From NCBI GenBank assembly GCA_017634975.1, contig JAGBMJ010000005.1:1-62183 (forward strand): a stretch of 62,183 nucleotides of DNA, read 5' to 3'. The notes below the pieces were generated by a model, which saw nothing but the letters and a program-made list of their open reading frames with translations, was not told the origin of the DNA and made no database searches. Shown here one piece after another: positions 1 through 9,334 of the stretch. The DNA comes from Lachnospiraceae bacterium. Its GTDB lineage: Bacteria > Bacillota > Clostridia > Lachnospirales > Lachnospiraceae. The position numbers and the translations under genes are program-made. Position 1 is the first letter of the stretch. Every line of letters begins with the position of its first letter.

Positions 1-30
1 CATCCTGAGCCAGGATCAAACTCTCTAAAT
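1..30 (-). rRNA. rrs: 16S ribosomal RNA, 5' end only
   Basis: Read on the minus strand, this stretch contains the universal 16S start AGAGTTTGATCCTGGCTCAG. Only the first 30 or so bases of the gene lie in the window; the rest continues past the left edge. A promoter is visible about 200 bases upstream. The exact mature 5' end is estimated from the family, not measured. Confidence 0.95.
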
Positions 31-231
31 AAGTTCTCTTCCCAGCCAGTTCAAACTGGCTAAAAATCCATTCTTTACTGTTGGTTCGTTAAAACCGTTC
101 TGAAATCTTCCAGAATAAAATTCATTGAAATCTTTCAGGGTTGGATAGCTGTGTAATTATCAAGGTTCTTCGGGCTTTTCAGCCGTTTCCGTCGCTCTCA
201 AGTTTTTGTTCTCTCTTGCGGCGACTTGATT

Positions 232-260
232 AGAATATCACTTTTCAACTTTCGTGTCAA
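232..260 (-). promoter_or_regulatory. rRNA operon promoter
   Basis: On the minus strand there is a perfect -35 box TTGACA (255-260), a 17-base spacer and a -10 box TATTCT (232-237). Just upstream, 261-300 is almost pure A/T in short tracts, like an UP element. Transcription would start near 225 and give a leader of about 195 bases before 16S. The stretch 31-230 is this leader, with no gene seen in it. Confidence 0.85.
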
Positions 261-424
261 CACTTTTTTTCAATTTTTTTCAAAATCTTTTTTTGTGTTA
301 TTTCCGACACCGAAATCAGCGGTATTCTCTCATTTCCGGAGCAAGATCTACTATATAAAGAGTCAACTTATTATGTAAATCAGTCCTTGAAATGAAGAAA
401 GGACGACATCCGTCATCCCTTCAA

Positions 425-512
425 CGGAGATGGAGGGATTTGAACCCTCGCGCCGGTCACCCGACCTACACCCTTAGCAGGGGCGCCTCTTCGGCCTCTT
501 GAGTACATCTCC
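425..512 (-). tRNA. tRNA-Ser (anticodon GCT)
   Basis: The minus strand folds as a tRNA with acceptor arm GGAGATG/CATCTCC, an anticodon loop CTGCTAA giving anticodon GCT, the long variable arm typical of serine tRNA, and the T-loop GGTTCAAATCC. The discriminator base is G and CCA is not encoded. It reads toward the rRNA operon but has its own strong promoter. It would decode AGC/AGT serine codons. Confidence 0.95.
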
Positions 513-564
513 GAATTGCTTACTTTCTTATTCGATTACACACTTCTTTCGAAGTGCAAGAATG

Positions 565-594
565 ATTATAGCAAAGGCATAAGGGGAATGTCAA
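565..594 (-). promoter_or_regulatory. tRNA-Ser promoter
   Basis: Consensus -35 TTGACA (589-594) and -10 TATAAT (565-570) lie 18 bases apart on the minus strand, immediately after the fumarase stop codon. The predicted start, near 558, is about 45 bases before the mature tRNA. Confidence 0.85.
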
Positions 595-605
595 GTGTAA
601 TTTTC

Positions 606-1157
606 CTATTCTTTACGGTATTGTTCTACTGACCGGATATACAGGTCGTCCCCTGTGCTGTCGATGACAACGATTGCCGGAAAATCTTTTACTTCCAGCC
701 TGCGGATCGCTTCGGTTCCCAGATCATCATAGGCGACTACCTCAGACGCCGTGATCGCTTTGGATAACAGTGCCCCCGCCCCTCCGATGGCCGCAAAGTA
801 TACTGCTCCATTGCGGACAATCGCATCCTTTACCGCCTGGGAGCGTTTGCCTTTTCCGATCATACCGCGCAGTCCCAGATCCAGAAGCCGGGGGGCATAT
901 TTATCCATACGGCTGGCTGTGGTAGGCCCCGCCGATCCGATCGGCCGTCCTTCTCTCGCCGGAGACGGTCCCATATAATAGATCGTCTGTCCTTTGATAT
1001 CAACCGGCAGTTCGTCCCCGCGATCCAACGCTTCCTGCATACGCTTGTGTGCAGCATCTCTGGCTACATAGATCGTGCCGGTGATATATACCATATCGCC
1101 GGATCTCAGATTTCTTAATTCTTCCCCGTCAAAAGGGGCACTCAAATGATAATCCAT
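606..1157 (-). CDS. Fumarate hydratase class I, beta (C-terminal) subunit
   Basis: This 183-residue protein matches the C-terminal domain of class I Fe-S hydro-lyases (FumA/TtdB family), which interconvert fumarate and L-malate in the cytoplasm. Visible family marks are MGPSPAREG, the conserved GSAGPTTASRMD segment and GMIGKG. In anaerobes class I fumarase is commonly split into two chains, as here: the alpha chain gene is directly upstream with a 19-base gap. The start has a GAGGAAG ribosome site. A related tartrate dehydratase cannot be told apart from sequence alone, but fumarase is the usual assignment for this Clostridia pair. Confidence 0.9.
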   Translation of the reverse strand: MDYHLSAPFDGEELRNLRSGDMVYITGTIYVARDAAHKRMQEALDRGDELPVDIKGQTIYYMGPSPAREGRPIGSAGPTTASRMDKYAPRLLDLGLRGMIGKGKRSQAVKDAIVRNGAVYFAAIGGAGALLSKAITASEVVAYDDLGTEAIRRLEVKDFPAIVVIDSTGDDLYIRSVEQYRKE

Positions 1158-1176
1158 AATTCTTCCTCTTTTTTAT

Positions 1177-2019
1177 TTATAATACCCGAACTGCGTGCCG
1201 GTTTACGTGACAACAGATATTCACGCCGACCGGCAGGCCTGCGATATGGGTAGCATAAGTTTCAATGTTTACGGCAAAAGCGGTCGTGCTGCCGCCCAGT
1301 CCGCCCGGACCGATGCCGCTTTTGTTGATCTTTTCCAGCAATTCTTCTTCCATTTCACGGATATAGGGAATCTCCGAGCGCTGCTCCACGCTTCTGGTCA
1401 GTGCCTTTTTGGCAAGGAATGCACACTTTTCAAACGTGCCGCCGATCCCGACCCCGACGACCATCGGAGGGCAGGCATTCGGCCCCGCATCACGAACCGC
1501 CGTAAGCACCGCTTCCTTGATGCCTTCCACACCATCCGCCGGTTTGAGCATAAAGACACGGCTCATATTTTCACTGCCGAATCCTTTGGGCGCGAGAGTG
1601 AGCCGGATCCGGTCGCCGGGTACGATCGTATAGTGGATCACTGCCGGCGTATTATCCTTTGTATTCACGCGCTCGATCGGACAGCTGACCACAGACTTAC
1701 GCAGATACCCTTCGGTATATCCCTGACGTACGCCCTCATTGATCGCATCTTCGATCCAGCCGCCTTCCACATGGACCTCCTGCCCCACTTCGGCAAAAAC
1801 GACCGCCATGCCGGTATCCTGACAGATCGGGATCCGGTCTTCTCCTGCGATCTGCAGATTCTGCTCCAGCTGCTTAAGGATCTGCTTCCCCAACGGAGAA
1901 TCCTCTGCTGCCTCCGCCTTGTACAGAGCTCCTTCCATATCCTTTGTCAGAGTATGGTTTGCTTCATAACACATCTCTTTAAGTGCAGCCGTGATCTCCG
2001 CTGCCTGTACGATCTTCAT
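1177..2019 (-). CDS. Fumarate hydratase class I, alpha (N-terminal) subunit
   Basis: This 280-residue protein is the Fe-S cluster-bearing partner of the downstream beta subunit. Cysteines likely to hold the 4Fe-4S cluster are visible in RIPICQDTGMAVVF, in GPNACPPMVVGVGIGG and near the C-terminus in VNICCHVNRH. The length is normal for a split class I fumarase alpha chain. A GAGGAAACAG ribosome site supports the start. The two genes form a simple operon that probably serves the reductive branch of the TCA cycle or malate/fumarate interconversion. A terminator belonging to the preceding gene separates it from upstream transcription. Confidence 0.9.
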   Translation of the reverse strand: MKIVQAAEITAALKEMCYEANHTLTKDMEGALYKAEAAEDSPLGKQILKQLEQNLQIAGEDRIPICQDTGMAVVFAEVGQEVHVEGGWIEDAINEGVRQGYTEGYLRKSVVSCPIERVNTKDNTPAVIHYTIVPGDRIRLTLAPKGFGSENMSRVFMLKPADGVEGIKEAVLTAVRDAGPNACPPMVVGVGIGGTFEKCAFLAKKALTRSVEQRSEIPYIREMEEELLEKINKSGIGPGGLGGSTTAFAVNIETYATHIAGLPVGVNICCHVNRHAVRVL

Positions 2020-2054
2020 ATTCTGTTTCCTCTTTATTTCTGTATTTTTGCGTA

Positions 2055-2085
2055 TAAAAAGCCATTATCACGAGGAATAATGGCT
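2055..2085 (-). terminator. Rho-independent terminator after the 203-aa gene
   Basis: On the minus strand AGCCATTAT / ATAATGGCT form a 9-bp stem around an 8-base loop, followed by TTTTTAT. It sits between the 203-residue gene and the fumarase operon. Confidence 0.85.
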
Positions 2086-2124
2086 TCATACGTAACTAAA
2101 TCAACTCATTTCCGAACGTATCGA

Positions 2125-2736
2125 TCAGGAATTCAGCACACGTTCAAATACGATCACCGTCTGCTTCTTGGTCGATGCAAAACCTGCCATCATCAGTTTG
2201 CCGCTGTTGCCGGTCTCTCTGGTCAGGAAGCTCTTTACGTGGAACCCCTGTGCTGCATAGCGGTTCAGCAATGTCTGCAGGGATACAAATTCCATTAAGG
2301 AATTGCTGCCTTTTTCTTTATCCAAAACGATCTCATCTACGATCTCTACAGCGTATTCCACACGGCTGGATGCCAGGCTGTCCAGCTTCTCGGATACCTT
2401 CATCAGATTATCCAGCAGGCAGACATTCATCAGCTTATCCAGTTCCTCCGGTTCTGCTTCCGAAAGCGTATCCTCTACTATTTCGCGACGTCTGCGTACA
2501 CGCACGGTATCAGAAAACTCAGAGCTCTCCATGATATGCTGCTTTGCCATATCCATATTCTGAACGGACCGGCTGTAACCCTTTTCTTCCAGATATTCGA
2601 TCGCGATCTTCTGAATATTGTCCTCGGTCTTCTCCAGACCGGTATCCACAACCTCTTCGATCTCCATCACGTTCGAAGTTTCTACCGTATTGCTTTTTCT
2701 GATCATATCAAACATGATCTGATTCACGTCTATCAT
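2125..2736 (-). CDS. Uncharacterised 203-aa protein
   Basis: I do not recognise a family for this protein. It is acidic and mostly helical in appearance, with no signal peptide or membrane segment. The first 130 residues are rich in Glu, Asp, Lys and Arg, with a cluster RVRRRREIVED near residue 80; the last 45 residues look more beta-rich and include GNSGKLMMAGFASTKKQT. A GGAAGG ribosome site lies 11 bases before the ATG. It forms a one-gene unit closed by its own terminator, between fumarase and a chemoreceptor. A cytoplasmic role is likely; function is unknown. Confidence 0.7.
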   Translation of the reverse strand: MIDVNQIMFDMIRKSNTVETSNVMEIEEVVDTGLEKTEDNIQKIAIEYLEEKGYSRSVQNMDMAKQHIMESSEFSDTVRVRRRREIVEDTLSEAEPEELDKLMNVCLLDNLMKVSEKLDSLASSRVEYAVEIVDEIVLDKEKGSNSLMEFVSLQTLLNRYAAQGFHVKSFLTRETGNSGKLMMAGFASTKKQTVIVFERVLNS

Positions 2737-2833
2737 AGGCCTGCACCTTCCCCTCTTTGATCCGGAATGCTTCCCTAAAGAAACCCCATATAACAGATAT
2801 TATCATAGAAAGCCCGTGTTTTCAAGTGTTGTG

Positions 2834-4588
2834 TTATAATTTCGCAAATCTGCCAACCTCATATTTCAGACTGTCAGAAATGCTCTGGTTGATATCTACC
2901 GACGCCGCAATATCGGAAATGCCTGCAGCGATCTCTCCGGAGCTGCGCTCGGTCGCTTCCAGCGCTGCCACACTGCCTTCCACCGAATCCGTGATCGCGG
3001 CCACCGAATCGCTCATCGCCTGCATCGACCGGTTCAGCTGCTCGGTATTGGAACGGAATTCCTGCAGCAGCTGATCAAAATGCCGGGCACTCTGCTCGTA
3101 TTTGTTCCCGGTATCCACAAAGGCATCATAATCCTTCAGCACCACATCATTGATGAATGCGATCATTGCCGTCGCATTCTCCGACAATTCCTTCACGGCC
3201 GCCGTAACTGCCGCACTGATCTTCTGGATATCATTTGCCGTACGGCTGCTGTCTTCGGCCAGATGGCTGATCTCGCCCGCAACTACCGCGAAACCACGCC
3301 CGGCCTCGCCGGCTCTGGCTGCTTCAATACTGGCATTCAGGGAAAGCAGATTGGTCTGGGAAGCGATCCCCAGGATCACATTCGTCAGTTCGTTAATCCG
3401 GGATACCTGTTCCGAATTCTCTACCGATTTTTTCAGCACACGGTTCAGTTCCTCGATCCGATTGCCCGTATTCTGCTTCTTTTCTGCCGCTTCCTTCTGG
3501 ATCCCGTTTGCTTCCTTTACCACTTCTTCCGCAAACCGGCTGCCCTCACCGGTCCTGGTATCCATATCCGTTACAGATCCGTTTACTTCCTGCAGACGCA
3601 GGGTGATATGATCCGCCGCAGAAGATACTCCCTGCATGCTTCCGGCCACCTGCTCCACTGCTGCCTCCGTATCCCGGATATTTCCTCTCGCCTTCTCCAT
3701 CTGGCGGTTGATCGATGCCGAGGTTTCATTCAGACGTTCCGTATTCTCCTGCAGCTTCTTCATGATCGTCTGCAGTGTTTCCACAAATTCATTGATGCCG
3801 GTGACCACATCCCCGATCTCGTTCTGCGATCGCACCTTTATGCGTCCGGTCAGATCTCCCTTCTTGTCCCGGATCTCCCGGATCATCACATTCAGCTGCC
3901 CTGTTGTATCCTTCAGCGGACCGGTGACATATTTTACGACCACAAAGACCGCTGCCACTGCCACGATCAGAAACAGGATCATACCAACTACCGTGATGTT
4001 ACTGCTGTTCTTCATCAGGACATCCGACCGCGCGATCCCCTGTGCCTGGATCGCATCTGCCTGCTCCATCAGCGCCGTAAAATCGTTCTCGATCTGCCCC
4101 TTCTGTTCCTCCAGCCCGAAATATACCTGCTCAAACGCCACCTGACGGTTCATTTTGGAAACCGCCAGCGCCTCATCACACCCTCCGATATAGGCTTCTA
4201 CCGAAAGTCGCAGACCCTCCGCTACGCCTCCTGCTCCGTCTATGCCATCTGCCGCTATACTGCTCTCAAGCGCTTCGATCTGTGTGAGCAAAGTCGTTTT
4301 GGTCGCTTCATAATCCTGCAAAGAAGCATTCCGCGCTTCATCATTTGCAGCAAGGATCGCTACCATCGCATAGCGCTGCAGCTCTTCCGTAGACACACGG
4401 ATCGCCGCCTGCTGGTTGGCATAGCTCACACAGGAGCGCATGATCTCTGCATTCTCCTTCTGCATATTTCTGCTGTTGAAGATACTGTATACGCCGGTGA
4501 CCGCGTATACCACTGCCATCATGGCAAAAGAAAGCACAACGATAAACGTAATGCGTTTAAAGAAAGGAATTGTATTTTTTCCCATCAT
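2834..4588 (-). CDS. Methyl-accepting chemotaxis protein
   Basis: This transmembrane chemoreceptor of about 584 residues starts with a membrane segment (roughly residues 8-30), then a mainly helical extracytoplasmic sensor region, a second membrane segment near 195-220, a HAMP linker and a long coiled-coil signalling domain. The hairpin tip carries the typical [18 protein letters not shown]. The start is placed at the ATG after GGAGGG with 6-base spacing; a second ATG follows directly. It lies just downstream of the YesL-type gene and the sugar ABC transporter, which suggests, but does not prove, that it reports on carbohydrate. No CheA, CheW or flagellar gene is in the window. Confidence 0.93.
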   Translation of the reverse strand: MMGKNTIPFFKRITFIVVLSFAMMAVVYAVTGVYSIFNSRNMQKENAEIMRSCVSYANQQAAIRVSTEELQRYAMVAILAANDEARNASLQDYEATKTTLLTQIEALESSIAADGIDGAGGVAEGLRLSVEAYIGGCDEALAVSKMNRQVAFEQVYFGLEEQKGQIENDFTALMEQADAIQAQGIARSDVLMKNSSNITVVGMILFLIVAVAAVFVVVKYVTGPLKDTTGQLNVMIREIRDKKGDLTGRIKVRSQNEIGDVVTGINEFVETLQTIMKKLQENTERLNETSASINRQMEKARGNIRDTEAAVEQVAGSMQGVSSAADHITLRLQEVNGSVTDMDTRTGEGSRFAEEVVKEANGIQKEAAEKKQNTGNRIEELNRVLKKSVENSEQVSRINELTNVILGIASQTNLLSLNASIEAARAGEAGRGFAVVAGEISHLAEDSSRTANDIQKISAAVTAAVKELSENATAMIAFINDVVLKDYDAFVDTGNKYEQSARHFDQLLQEFRSNTEQLNRSMQAMSDSVAAITDSVEGSVAALEATERSSGEIAAGISDIAASVDINQSISDSLKYEVGRFAKL

Positions 4589-4642
4589 CCGTAACCCTCC
4601 AATCCCCACATATGTTATTTTGAAATGCGCGCCCGCTTTCTT

Positions 4643-5347
4643 TTACAGTTCCATCCACCAGGCGTCTTCGCCTTCCGCCGGTTCCGGGAGAAACTTTTTC
4701 ATTCCCTTCTCGATCATCCGGGATCCGATCAGTGCCCACACGCCGGGAACAAACATCATTGACACCGGGAGCTTTACCGCCAGCACTGCCAGGGCCAGCA
4801 GCATAAGTACCAGCAGGATCGTATAATAGAAATAACGAACCGCCATCACGAATGCAATGAACAGGATCTTCATACAAGGCAGATCAAAGCGTGACAAAAC
4901 GGGAAACGCATAGATGAACAGGATCACTACGCCGATCATCGCCAATCCGCAGATAGCATACAATCCAAGTGCTGACTCCCCGGTTTCCGCCGTAATGGTC
5001 TGTGCCGCGATCTGTTCCTGCATGGAAAACCCTAATATTTCCCTGCAATTATATAACAATATTATACATAATAGTAAAAACACCGTCAATATACAGCCCC
5101 GGAAAAGGTTCTGTTTCCAGGCCCGAAAATACTCTTTTACCGCAGTTCCCCGTTTGCAGCGCAGTGATTTTACCACCGCATAATACAGTGCCGAAGTGGA
5201 GGTACCGATCGTAATGATCGGGACACTGGTAAAAAACCACAGAAGACTCAGGATCACGATCTCACCGGTGCTCCAGAGCATCTTTGTCACAGGACTGTCT
5301 TCCGAAAAAAATGCAGCCACTTTTTTATTCTTCTTGTTGTCCGCCAT
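4643..5347 (-). CDS. YesL-type (DUF624) membrane protein
   Basis: This 234-residue integral membrane protein has about five hydrophobic segments. Its opening FFTSVPIITIGTSTSALYY is the usual signature of the YesL/DUF624 family. Members typically sit beside carbohydrate ABC transporters of the CUT1 type in Firmicutes, as here, but their biochemical role is not established. It is separated from the permease genes by a terminator, so it may be expressed apart from them. The chemoreceptor follows 54 bases later. Confidence 0.85.
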   Translation of the reverse strand: MADNKKNKKVAAFFSEDSPVTKMLWSTGEIVILSLLWFFTSVPIITIGTSTSALYYAVVKSLRCKRGTAVKEYFRAWKQNLFRGCILTVFLLLCIILLYNCREILGFSMQEQIAAQTITAETGESALGLYAICGLAMIGVVILFIYAFPVLSRFDLPCMKILFIAFVMAVRYFYYTILLVLMLLALAVLAVKLPVSMMFVPGVWALIGSRMIEKGMKKFLPEPAEGEDAWWMEL

Positions 5348-5401
5348 TCTTTATTTCCTCAGCTAGTCTCAGTAAGTCTGATAAACATACTTTCTATAAG
5401 G

Positions 5402-5433
5402 TAAAAAAGCGTGTGGGCAAAAAACCCACACGC
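5402..5433 (-). terminator. Terminator of the sugar ABC transporter operon
   Basis: The minus strand shows GCGTGTGGG / CCCACACGC, a 9-bp GC-rich stem, followed by TTTTTT. It lies 28 bases after the second permease gene. Confidence 0.9.
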
Positions 5434-5461
5434 CTCATCATACACTAATCAGTCTTTGAAA

Positions 5462-6334
5462 TCAACCCTTTACGGCACCTGCTGCCATACCGCCTACAAT
5501 GTACTTCGAGAGGAACAGATAAACAACGATCACCGGGAAGATCGAGAACGTGATCATCGCATACACCTGGCCCATATCGAACTTCAGGAAGTCTGCACTA
5601 CGCAATGCTGCGATCAGGATCGGCAGCGTCTTCTTGGTCTCGGTAGAAAGTACCAGCGCCGGAGTAAAGTAGTTGTTCCAGCTGCCTACAAAGGAGAAGA
5701 TCGCCTGAACCGCCATTGCCGGTACCATCAGCGGAAGCACGATCCCATTGTAGATACGGATCTCACCGGCTCCGTCAATACGCGCCGCTTCCAGCAATTC
5801 CATCGGCAGGTTGCTCTCCATATACTGCTTCAGGTAGAAGAATACGATCGGAGAAGCGATCGCCGGAACGATCAGAGGAACCGGGTTATCCATCAGTTTC
5901 ATCTTGGTGATCAACTGGATGAAACCGAGTGCAGTAACCTGTGTCGGGATCATCATGATCGCCAGGATCATGGTAAACAGAGCATTTTTCAACTTGAAAT
6001 CATACGCATGGATCGCATATGCCGTCATTGCCGAGAAATACACACACACCAGGCAATTGAGTCCGGATATCGTGACCGAGTTCAGCAGACCTCTCAACAC
6101 CGGCTGCGTACTGTGGAACAGATTGTGCATATTATCGAACAGATGCGTCGAAGGCAGCGGTGTAAAACCGGTGCTCAGTTCCGAGTGCGAACGCGTCGTA
6201 TTGATAAATAACACATAAAACCAAAACAGGCAGAGAAAAGAGAAGATCCCTAATACGATATAACAAATGGTTCTTCTTTGTTTGACTCCTCCCTTTGTTT
6301 TATCATCAATCATATTTACCTGCATATCTGTCAT
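5462..6334 (-). CDS. Carbohydrate ABC transporter permease, MalG/CUT1 type
   Basis: This inner-membrane permease of about 290 residues has six predicted spans and the EAA loop characteristic of importer permeases (ELLEAARIDGAGEIRIYNGI), which docks the ATPase. The start is placed at the ATG behind AAGGAGG; a longer in-frame ATG at 6379 lacks such a site. The gene overlaps the end of the first permease, so translation is probably coupled. No ATPase is encoded nearby, so a shared MsmK-like ATPase elsewhere is likely. Substrate is inferred to be a starch-type maltooligosaccharide from the neighbouring GH13 gene. Confidence 0.93.
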   Translation of the reverse strand: MTDMQVNMIDDKTKGGVKQRRTICYIVLGIFSFLCLFWFYVLFINTTRSHSELSTGFTPLPSTHLFDNMHNLFHSTQPVLRGLLNSVTISGLNCLVCVYFSAMTAYAIHAYDFKLKNALFTMILAIMMIPTQVTALGFIQLITKMKLMDNPVPLIVPAIASPIVFFYLKQYMESNLPMELLEAARIDGAGEIRIYNGIVLPLMVPAMAVQAIFSFVGSWNNYFTPALVLSTETKKTLPILIAALRSADFLKFDMGQVYAMITFSIFPVIVVYLFLSKYIVGGMAAGAVKG

Positions 6335-6347
6335 TGATCTTCCCTCC

Positions 6348-7268
6348 TTACGCCTTGCCATACTTATCCTGATTGCCATTAAACCGGAACACGATCACAC
6401 TCAGGATACCCGTGATGATGAACAGGAATACCGACAATGCACCGCCCATACCATAGTTCTTACTATACAAATGTTTGTTCAGGAACATGATCAGCGTCAT
6501 AGAGGAACGCATCGGGTCACCGGTACCATCGGTCAGGATCTGAGGAACATCGAACATCTGCAGACCACCGATCAGGGATGTTACCATAACGTAGATCAAA
6601 ATCGGCTGCAGGATCGGAAGGGTGATCCGCCAGAAGATCTGTCTCGGCGTAGCCCCATCCACCTCCGCTGCTTCAAACAGGGAAGTATCGATACCCATCA
6701 TACCTGCCAGCAGCAGGATGGTGGTATTACCAAACCACATAAGGAAGTTCATGGTTGCAACCAGAGTTCTTACTGCGGTCTTATCTGCCATAAAATTGAA
6801 CGGCTCGTTAAAAATGCCGATATTTACCAGAATACTGTTGATCGGGCCGCTGATCGCAAACAGTGTGAAGAACAGCATTGCGAATGCGGATGCCATGATC
6901 AGGTTCGGAAGATAGATCACGGTCTTAAAAAATCTCTGTCCTTTCAAGCGCAGGCTCGGGTCGGAAAACCAGGCTGCAAACAGCAGAGAAACAATGATCT
7001 GCGGAACAAAGCCCATGATCCACATAATCATCGTATTTCCGAAATAAGTCCAGATATCACCATCGGAAAACAGTTTGATGTAATTCTTGATTCCGACAAA
7101 ATTCGGTCCGATCTCTTTCATGCCGCTGAAATAGTGCTCATAAAAGCTGTTTCCGATCGTACTTACCAATGGGATCAACTGGAATACAATAAACACGACA
7201 AGGAACGGGATCAGAAAGATATAACCCCATTTGTTGTATGAAACAACAGATTTTCCCTTTTTGTTCAT
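6348..7268 (-). CDS. Carbohydrate ABC transporter permease, MalF/CUT1 type
   Basis: This is the 306-residue partner permease. It has an N-terminal span (about 13-35), further spans, and an EAA loop reading LFEAAEVDGATPRQIFWRI. It would pair with the MalG-type protein encoded downstream to form the channel for a sugar captured by the binding protein encoded upstream. The gap from the binding-protein gene holds a terminator-like hairpin, so permeases are expected to be made at lower levels than the binding protein. Confidence 0.93.
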   Translation of the reverse strand: MNKKGKSVVSYNKWGYIFLIPFLVVFIVFQLIPLVSTIGNSFYEHYFSGMKEIGPNFVGIKNYIKLFSDGDIWTYFGNTMIMWIMGFVPQIIVSLLFAAWFSDPSLRLKGQRFFKTVIYLPNLIMASAFAMLFFTLFAISGPINSILVNIGIFNEPFNFMADKTAVRTLVATMNFLMWFGNTTILLLAGMMGIDTSLFEAAEVDGATPRQIFWRITLPILQPILIYVMVTSLIGGLQMFDVPQILTDGTGDPMRSSMTLIMFLNKHLYSKNYGMGGALSVFLFIITGILSVIVFRFNGNQDKYGKA

Positions 7269-7372
7269 GCCATACCCTCCATGTCTCTTTTTACTTTCTC
7301 TTCATTATATCATCTACACAAAAAAATGGAACCCCTCCGCCTGTTTTTTGTGTAGTTTTTTTTCTTTTGTTT

Positions 7373-7403
7373 AAAAAATGTGCCTGCCCGGATGGACAGG
7401 CAC
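7373..7403 (-). terminator. Intra-operon terminator or attenuator
   Basis: On the minus strand GTGCCTG / CAGGCAC form a stem, with partial extension, followed by ATTTTTTAAAC. It stands between the binding-protein gene and the permease genes, an arrangement that commonly gives excess binding protein. Confidence 0.75.
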
Positions 7404-7443
7404 ATCAGGTATTGCTTTTTTGAATCTGAAGCTAAACTTCTGA

Positions 7444-8892
7444 TTAGTGAGACAGCTCCGGATACTTCTCCTCTACTGCCTTGTAGAACAGGTCATAAGC
7501 CTCTTCCTTGGTAGCATTGCCATCGAAGTAGTTCTTCATAGCGTGCTGGAATTCTTCGGTGCAACCCTGATCATACTCAGACAGGTTGGACAGGTCGATC
7601 TTCTCAGCGCCTGCAGCCAGCTGTGCATACGGGTTCTGACCGCCAAGCAGTGCGATGTTGCCATCATCAGAAGCAGCCAGCTCAGCCAGTACAGCCTTGC
7701 TGTTTACACAATCGGAATCCTTTACAGCGATGTCTTTCAATACAGCCTGATCTGTTGTCATAGTAAGGATAACATCCTTAACCAATGTCTGGTTGTCAGT
7801 ACCGGTTGCAGCGCAGATCCAGGTACCGCCCCAGAAGTAACCCTGCGGTCCTTCGCAGAAGCCCCAGCCGCCATCGTGCGCGATGGAACCTTCACGATCT
7901 GCATCCAGGCAGAAGTTGAAGAACCAAGCCGGCCCAAAGTAGCAGAAGGTCTTACCAGCAGGATCCTTAGCCTTTGCCCAGTCATCGCCCCACAGGTCGA
8001 AGGTGTTCTCAGCCTTTGCATCAACCAGAGCCTTGGAGTCATCTACCCAGGCTTCCAGGTTCTTATCAACTACGATCTTGCCATCCTGTACCCACTTGCC
8101 GGATACGTTGTTGGAATAGGTACGATAGGTATCGTTTACGGAACACATTGTGTAGCCCTTAGCCTGTGCAGCCTTAGCGGTCTCTACATACTTGCTCCAG
8201 TCAGATACTGCCTTCTGAACCTCTGCCGGATCATCTGTTCCCAGAACGTCCTTTGCAGCTTCGCGGTTGTAGATCAGACCAGCGGAGCAAGCCTGCCAGG
8301 AAGCACCTCTTAAGTTACCGCTTGCATCGGTAACAACGTCCTTGGTGTACTCATACTGATCTGCCAGATCTGCATCGGTGATACCCAGATCGGAAAGCTT
8401 CATAGCTACGTCGATGCTCTCATCAACATACTTCAGAGCGTAGTCAGCTTCTACCAGGAAGATATCTACCTTATCATCTGCTGCTGCGGAAGCATTGCCC
8501 GGAAGGGTGCTGTCCAGCTTGTTCTGGTATGCATTGTCATCTGACGGAGTGATCGTAAACTTAACGGTTACATCACCGATCTTACCGGTAGTAGCATCTA
8601 CCTTCTCATATCCCGGATAGTGATCCTCCAGACGGCTCTTGAACTCCTCGTTCCATACATAGATGTTCAGAACGGATCCTTCCTCGCCTGCTGCTACAGT
8701 AGCATCTCCGCCTTCTGCCGGTGCTTCTGTAGCTGCCGGGGTCTCACTGCCTCCTGCTGCCGGTGCCTCTGTAGCTGCCGGAGTCTCACCGCTGCCTGCT
8801 GCCGGTGCAGCCGGGGTAGTCCCACCACATCCTGCCAGAGAACCCATTGCCATGATTGCTGCCATGCTGAGTGCCATCAGTCTCTTTTTCAT
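7444..8892 (-). CDS. Sugar-binding lipoprotein of ABC transporter
   Basis: This solute-binding protein of about 482 residues begins with a lipoprotein signal ending LAGCGG, then an Ala/Pro/Glu/Thr linker with repeats such as AAGSETPAATEAPAE, then an extracellular sugar-binding fold with a Trp/Tyr-rich binding half (for example EGPQGYFWGGTWICAA). It would capture sugar outside the membrane and deliver it to the two permeases. The start at MKKRLMALSM follows GGGAGG; earlier Met codons lack a usable site. The promoter and a cre-like palindrome lie just upstream. Confidence 0.93.
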   Translation of the reverse strand: MKKRLMALSMAAIMAMGSLAGCGGTTPAAPAAGSGETPAATEAPAAGGSETPAATEAPAEGGDATVAAGEEGSVLNIYVWNEEFKSRLEDHYPGYEKVDATTGKIGDVTVKFTITPSDDNAYQNKLDSTLPGNASAAADDKVDIFLVEADYALKYVDESIDVAMKLSDLGITDADLADQYEYTKDVVTDASGNLRGASWQACSAGLIYNREAAKDVLGTDDPAEVQKAVSDWSKYVETAKAAQAKGYTMCSVNDTYRTYSNNVSGKWVQDGKIVVDKNLEAWVDDSKALVDAKAENTFDLWGDDWAKAKDPAGKTFCYFGPAWFFNFCLDADREGSIAHDGGWGFCEGPQGYFWGGTWICAATGTDNQTLVKDVILTMTTDQAVLKDIAVKDSDCVNSKAVLAELAASDDGNIALLGGQNPYAQLAAGAEKIDLSNLSEYDQGCTEEFQHAMKNYFDGNATKEEAYDLFYKAVEEKYPELSH

Positions 8893-8953
8893 GTTGCTCA
8901 TTACCTCCCATAAAATGTTTTTGTCAAATGACCCTTTGTCACTTGCAATACGG

Positions 8954-8982
8954 ATTGTAGCACAGCAAAATTCATTATTCAA
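8954..8982 (-). promoter_or_regulatory. Promoter of the sugar ABC operon
   Basis: The minus strand has -35 TTGAAT (8977-8982), a 17-base spacer and -10 TACAAT (8954-8959), about 60 bases before the binding-protein start codon. Confidence 0.75.
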
Positions 8983-9035
8983 GGCAATTTTTTGTTAATT
9001 CAGTACAAAAAACGAATTTTGTGAAACCTTTACAA

Positions 9036-9049
9036 TGAAAGCGCTTTCG
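9036..9049. promoter_or_regulatory. cre/LacI-family operator palindrome
   Basis: The sequence TGAAAGCGCTTTCG contains the perfect palindrome GAAAGCGCTTTC (9037-9048), close to the CcpA cre consensus and to operators of LacI-family sugar regulators. It lies in the divergent region between the sugar transporter and the GH13 gene, 54 bases upstream of the transporter -35 box. No regulator gene is present nearby. Confidence 0.7.
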
Positions 9050-9248
9050 TTTTTAATATTTTCACAGTGTGTTCATTTCCTGTTCATAATCTTGTATACA
9101 AGCCCGGTTATCCCCGAAAATATCCCTGCGAATCGAAACTTTCCCCTACCAGAGCCTATACTTTGTCGGGATATTGTGTAAACACTTTATTCACAGATTA
9201 TACATAAATTCGTTCTGCCGCGAAAAGTGCGCGGCGCGACACTTTTCC

Positions 9249-9277
9249 TTGTAATTTTACCATGATTATTGTAATAT
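9249..9277 (+). promoter_or_regulatory. Probable promoter of the GH13 gene
   Basis: TTGTAA (9249-9254) and TAATAT (9272-9277) are 17 bases apart. This would give an untranslated leader of about 85 bases containing the hairpins noted at 9284-9334. Confidence 0.5.
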
Positions 9278-9283
9278 ATATTA

Positions 9284-9334
9284 GCATTCCGCTTGCGGAA
9301 CGCTCGCGCCGGCAACATTTTCCATACGCGCGAG
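9284..9334 (+). promoter_or_regulatory. Two mutually exclusive hairpins in the GH13 leader
   Basis: TTCCGC-TT-GCGGAA (9287-9300) and CTCGCGC...GCGCGAG (9303-9309 with 9328-9334) are inverted repeats. The base at 9303 can be used by either, so the two stems may compete. No poly-T tract follows. Confidence 0.4.

Noticed and set aside
1195-2298. Long plus-strand reading frame opposite fumarase
   Set aside because: The minus strand encodes a clear Fe-S fumarase with ribosome site; the plus frame has no family marks and is a shadow.
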